Origin: an uncultured Desulfovibrio sp.
Lineage (GTDB): Bacteria > Desulfobacterota > Desulfovibrionia > Desulfovibrionales > Desulfovibrionaceae
Assembly: GCF_910584445.1 (NCBI RefSeq)
Contig: NZ_CAJUBO010000001.1
Span: 35,603-99,602, forward strand
Reading direction: 5' to 3'
DNA length: 64,000 nucleotides
Every line of letters starts with the position of its first letter. Within the stretch, counting starts at the first letter, position 1. The translations under genes were made by a program, and so were the position numbers. Shown here piece after piece: positions 61,259-64,000 of the stretch. Under the pieces are notes generated by a model. It was given only the letters and a program-made list of their open reading frames with translations, was not told the origin of the DNA and ran no database searches.

Positions 61259-61358
61259 CTCTCGACCTTTTGGCGCCGCTTTGGCATCCTGAAGCCGTCC
61301 GGCAAGCGACCACCGAGTGGTCGGGCCGGGCGTCCGGTCAGAAAGGGATGGTGCAGCC

Positions 61359-61820
61359 ATGACGAAAGCCACAACGCCCCTGGGCGCGTTTCTCGATTTC
61401 ATGAGCAGCCGGGGGCTGAACACCACATCACAGCGCCGTGTCATCGCCCAGGCGTTTTTCGAGTTTCCGGGCCATCATTCCCTGGAAGAGTTCTATCAGT
61501 ATGTCCTGAAGCTGGACGCGGGCATCGGGCAGACCACGGTGTACCGGACGCTCAAGCTCCTGTGCGACGCGGGCCTGGCAACGGAGATCCAGTTCAGCGA
61601 CAATATCACCCGCTATGAGGTGGCCCGGCCGGACAGCCACCATGACCATCTCGTGTGCCTGGGCTGCGGGACCATTGTGGAGATCTGCGACCCGCGCATC
61701 GAAAAGCTCCAGCGGGAGCTGGCCGAGGCCAACGGTTTCAGCCTGACCGGCCATCTGCACAATCTGTACGGGTACTGCCGCGCCTGTCGTGACCGGCAGG
61801 CGGCGAAAAGCACGGACTGA
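61359..61820 (+). CDS. fur: Fur-family metal-responsive regulator
   Basis: This is a 153-residue winged-helix regulator of the Fur superfamily. The DNA-binding part has GLNTTSQRRVIAQAF, HSLEEFYQYVLKL and GQTTVYRTLKLLCDAGL. The metal site includes SHHDHLVCLGCG, with two His after DS, and the C-terminal CRAC pair. The Cys-x2-Cys pairs point to a structural zinc. The symbol is a family guess: it could be Fur, Zur or PerR. The neighbour 200 bases downstream, a FeoB-associated protein behind a Fur-like box, favours iron. The start ATG at 61359 follows AAAGGGA. Confidence 0.88.
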   Translation: MTKATTPLGAFLDFMSSRGLNTTSQRRVIAQAFFEFPGHHSLEEFYQYVLKLDAGIGQTTVYRTLKLLCDAGLATEIQFSDNITRYEVARPDSHHDHLVCLGCGTIVEICDPRIEKLQRELAEANGFSLTGHLHNLYGYCRACRDRQAAKSTD

Positions 61821-61885
61821 AGCTCCGCCGCGCGTTCTTCCGGGGGAGGTTCCGGAGGGGAGTGATATGCGGCGGCGGAAATAAA

Positions 61886-61901
61886 TTGACATTCATTTTC
61901 A
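61886..61901 (+). promoter_or_regulatory. Putative Fur box and -35 before a FeoB-associated gene
   Basis: TGACATTCATTTTCA at 61887-61901 matches the 7-1-7 Fur pattern (TGATAAT-N-ATTATCA) at about 11 of 14 positions. It overlaps a perfect -35 TTGACA (61886-61891). A Fur-family gene lies just upstream. The assignment is by eye only. Confidence 0.5.
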
Positions 61902-62020
61902 TTTAAGCGAGGGTCGCACCACCACGCCCGGATTGCGGGCATGCTCCGCCGCGCGGGCCGTGCCACCTGCGCGGCGACGAAACTTCAGGAAACCGCATCT
62001 TCGGATGCCAAGGAAAGGCT

Positions 62021-62200
62021 ATGAACGTCCAACTGCTGCTGGTCATTCTTTGCGTGGCGGTGGCCGCGTTTTTCATCGGGCGTCGCTTTGTGCGCGCCCT
62101 GCGAAGCCGCGGCTGCGTGGGCTGCGGCAAGACCAACTGCTGCGACCCGGCCGCGTGCCCGGAACAGAAAACGCCGGAGGAGCCGCGCCCCCGGCGGTAG
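62021..62200 (+). CDS. FeoB-associated Cys-rich membrane protein
   Basis: This is a 59-residue protein with one N-terminal membrane helix (VQLLLVILCVAVAAFFIG, about 3-20) followed by basic residues and a Cys cluster, CVGCGKTNCCDPAACP (33-48). It matches the FeoB-associated Cys-rich membrane protein family, which goes with ferrous-iron uptake systems. The AAGGAAAGG ribosome site precedes the ATG at 62021. FeoB is not present within the window. It is preceded by a likely Fur box and follows a Fur-family gene, which fits iron-controlled expression. No neighbour on the same strand follows, so it may be a single unit. Confidence 0.8.
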   Translation: MNVQLLLVILCVAVAAFFIGRRFVRALRSRGCVGCGKTNCCDPAACPEQKTPEEPRPRR

Positions 62201-62250
62201 CGCCGCAGACGACGGACCAGGGGCGGACCGTCGAGAAAACGTGTCCTGCT

Positions 62251-62556
62251 CTAGTCCACCGCGTAGTCCAGCGCCTGACGCGAGGCGCAGACGGCCTTGA
62301 CCCTGGCGGCAAATTCCAGATGCGTCGGATGCTCGGCATAGGCCCTGAGTCCGGCCATGTCGTCATGCGAGGACTGGAGCACCACCTGGGCCGCCACCGT
62401 GCTGGTGGGTTGGATGCGGCACGAGACCTCCACCGAGCGCACCGTGGGCAGCCCGTGGAGCATGGCCGAGGCATCGACCAGGCGTTGCGCGTTTTCCGCG
62501 GCGCTGCGGCCTTCGGCTTCTTCCTTGAGCGTCCACCAGACAATGTGCCGGATCAT
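62251..62556 (-). CDS. Dabb (stress-responsive A/B barrel) domain protein
   Basis: This is a 101-residue single-domain protein of the Dabb family, a small dimeric alpha-beta barrel known from stress-induced proteins of plants and bacteria. The typical opening is MIRHIVWWTLKEEAEG, and the middle is LVLQSSHDDMAGLRAYAEHP with the family tail H-x-x-F. It has no signal peptide. The active-site chemistry of the family is unsettled. The ATG at 62556 follows AAGGAGAA on the minus strand. Downstream of typA by about 43 bases on the same strand, it could be part of its transcript. Confidence 0.88.
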   Translation of the reverse strand: MIRHIVWWTLKEEAEGRSAAENAQRLVDASAMLHGLPTVRSVEVSCRIQPTSTVAAQVVLQSSHDDMAGLRAYAEHPTHLEFAARVKAVCASRQALDYAVD

Positions 62557-62599
62557 GGCATTCTCCTTGTGGGTGCCGCCGTGGCGGCGGTGCGGGGGT

Positions 62600-64000
<1,401 letters not shown>

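Overview
The window reads as a chromosomal segment of a GC-rich, anaerobic, sulfate-reducer-like deltaproteobacterium. The best match is Desulfovibrionaceae, in the Desulfovibrio group. I base this on a periplasmic-type CbiK cobaltochelatase, a CobA-HemD fusion, a stand-alone AICAR transformylase, rubrerythrin, TRAP transporters and the general gene style. Species cannot be fixed from the sequence alone. Both ends cut through genes: pntB on the left and typA on the right.

Layout. 1-4.9 kb: the end of pntB, then a TRAP dicarboxylate-type transporter (dctP-dctQ-dctM-dctP'). The first dctP carries an in-frame amber codon. 5-9.2 kb (minus strand): a purH-like, cbiA and glycosyltransferase operon. 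9.4-15.6 kb: a signalling operon (HD-GYP response regulator, HPt protein, hybrid histidine kinase) followed by cutA and a PfkB kinase. 15.7-34.2 kb: mostly housekeeping. It holds an NFACT (RqcH-like) protein, a DUF362 protein, cbiK, rpsA, a flavoprotein/HxlR pair, purN, cobA-hemD, pepA, two metallopeptidases, rubrerythrin, riboswitch-controlled thiC and two unknown envelope proteins. 34.5-46 kb: an RRM protein, eno, coaX, an rRNA methyltransferase, a ThiI-like protein, dksA, an MscS channel and mutL.

46-61.2 kb is the accessory part. A sugar epimerase, five glycosyltransferase-type proteins and an ABC exporter enclose an AT-rich, mosaic core. Mixed with these genes are a nucleotidyltransferase, an HPr-kinase-like protein, a PqqD-like protein with an unusual tail, a radical SAM protein with a Cys-rich C-terminus and two methyltransferases. 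PqqD, kinase, nucleotidyltransferase and radical SAM genes are typical of peptide modification, while the flanks are typical of surface glycan assembly. I regard this as the best candidate for an undescribed system: a modified peptide or glycopeptide built and exported by one locus. A 28-codon gene directly after the kinase is a possible, unproven substrate.

A second candidate is a dispersed non-coding element. It has two long inverted copies (18.4 and 32.2 kb) and two partial ones (0.64 and 38.8 kb). Its stems differ in sequence between copies but stay complementary, so a structure seems to be conserved.

61.3-64 kb: a Fur-family regulator, a small FeoB-associated Cys-rich protein behind a possible Fur box, a Dabb protein and typA. 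Base composition, promoter and stem statements were read by eye, not computed.
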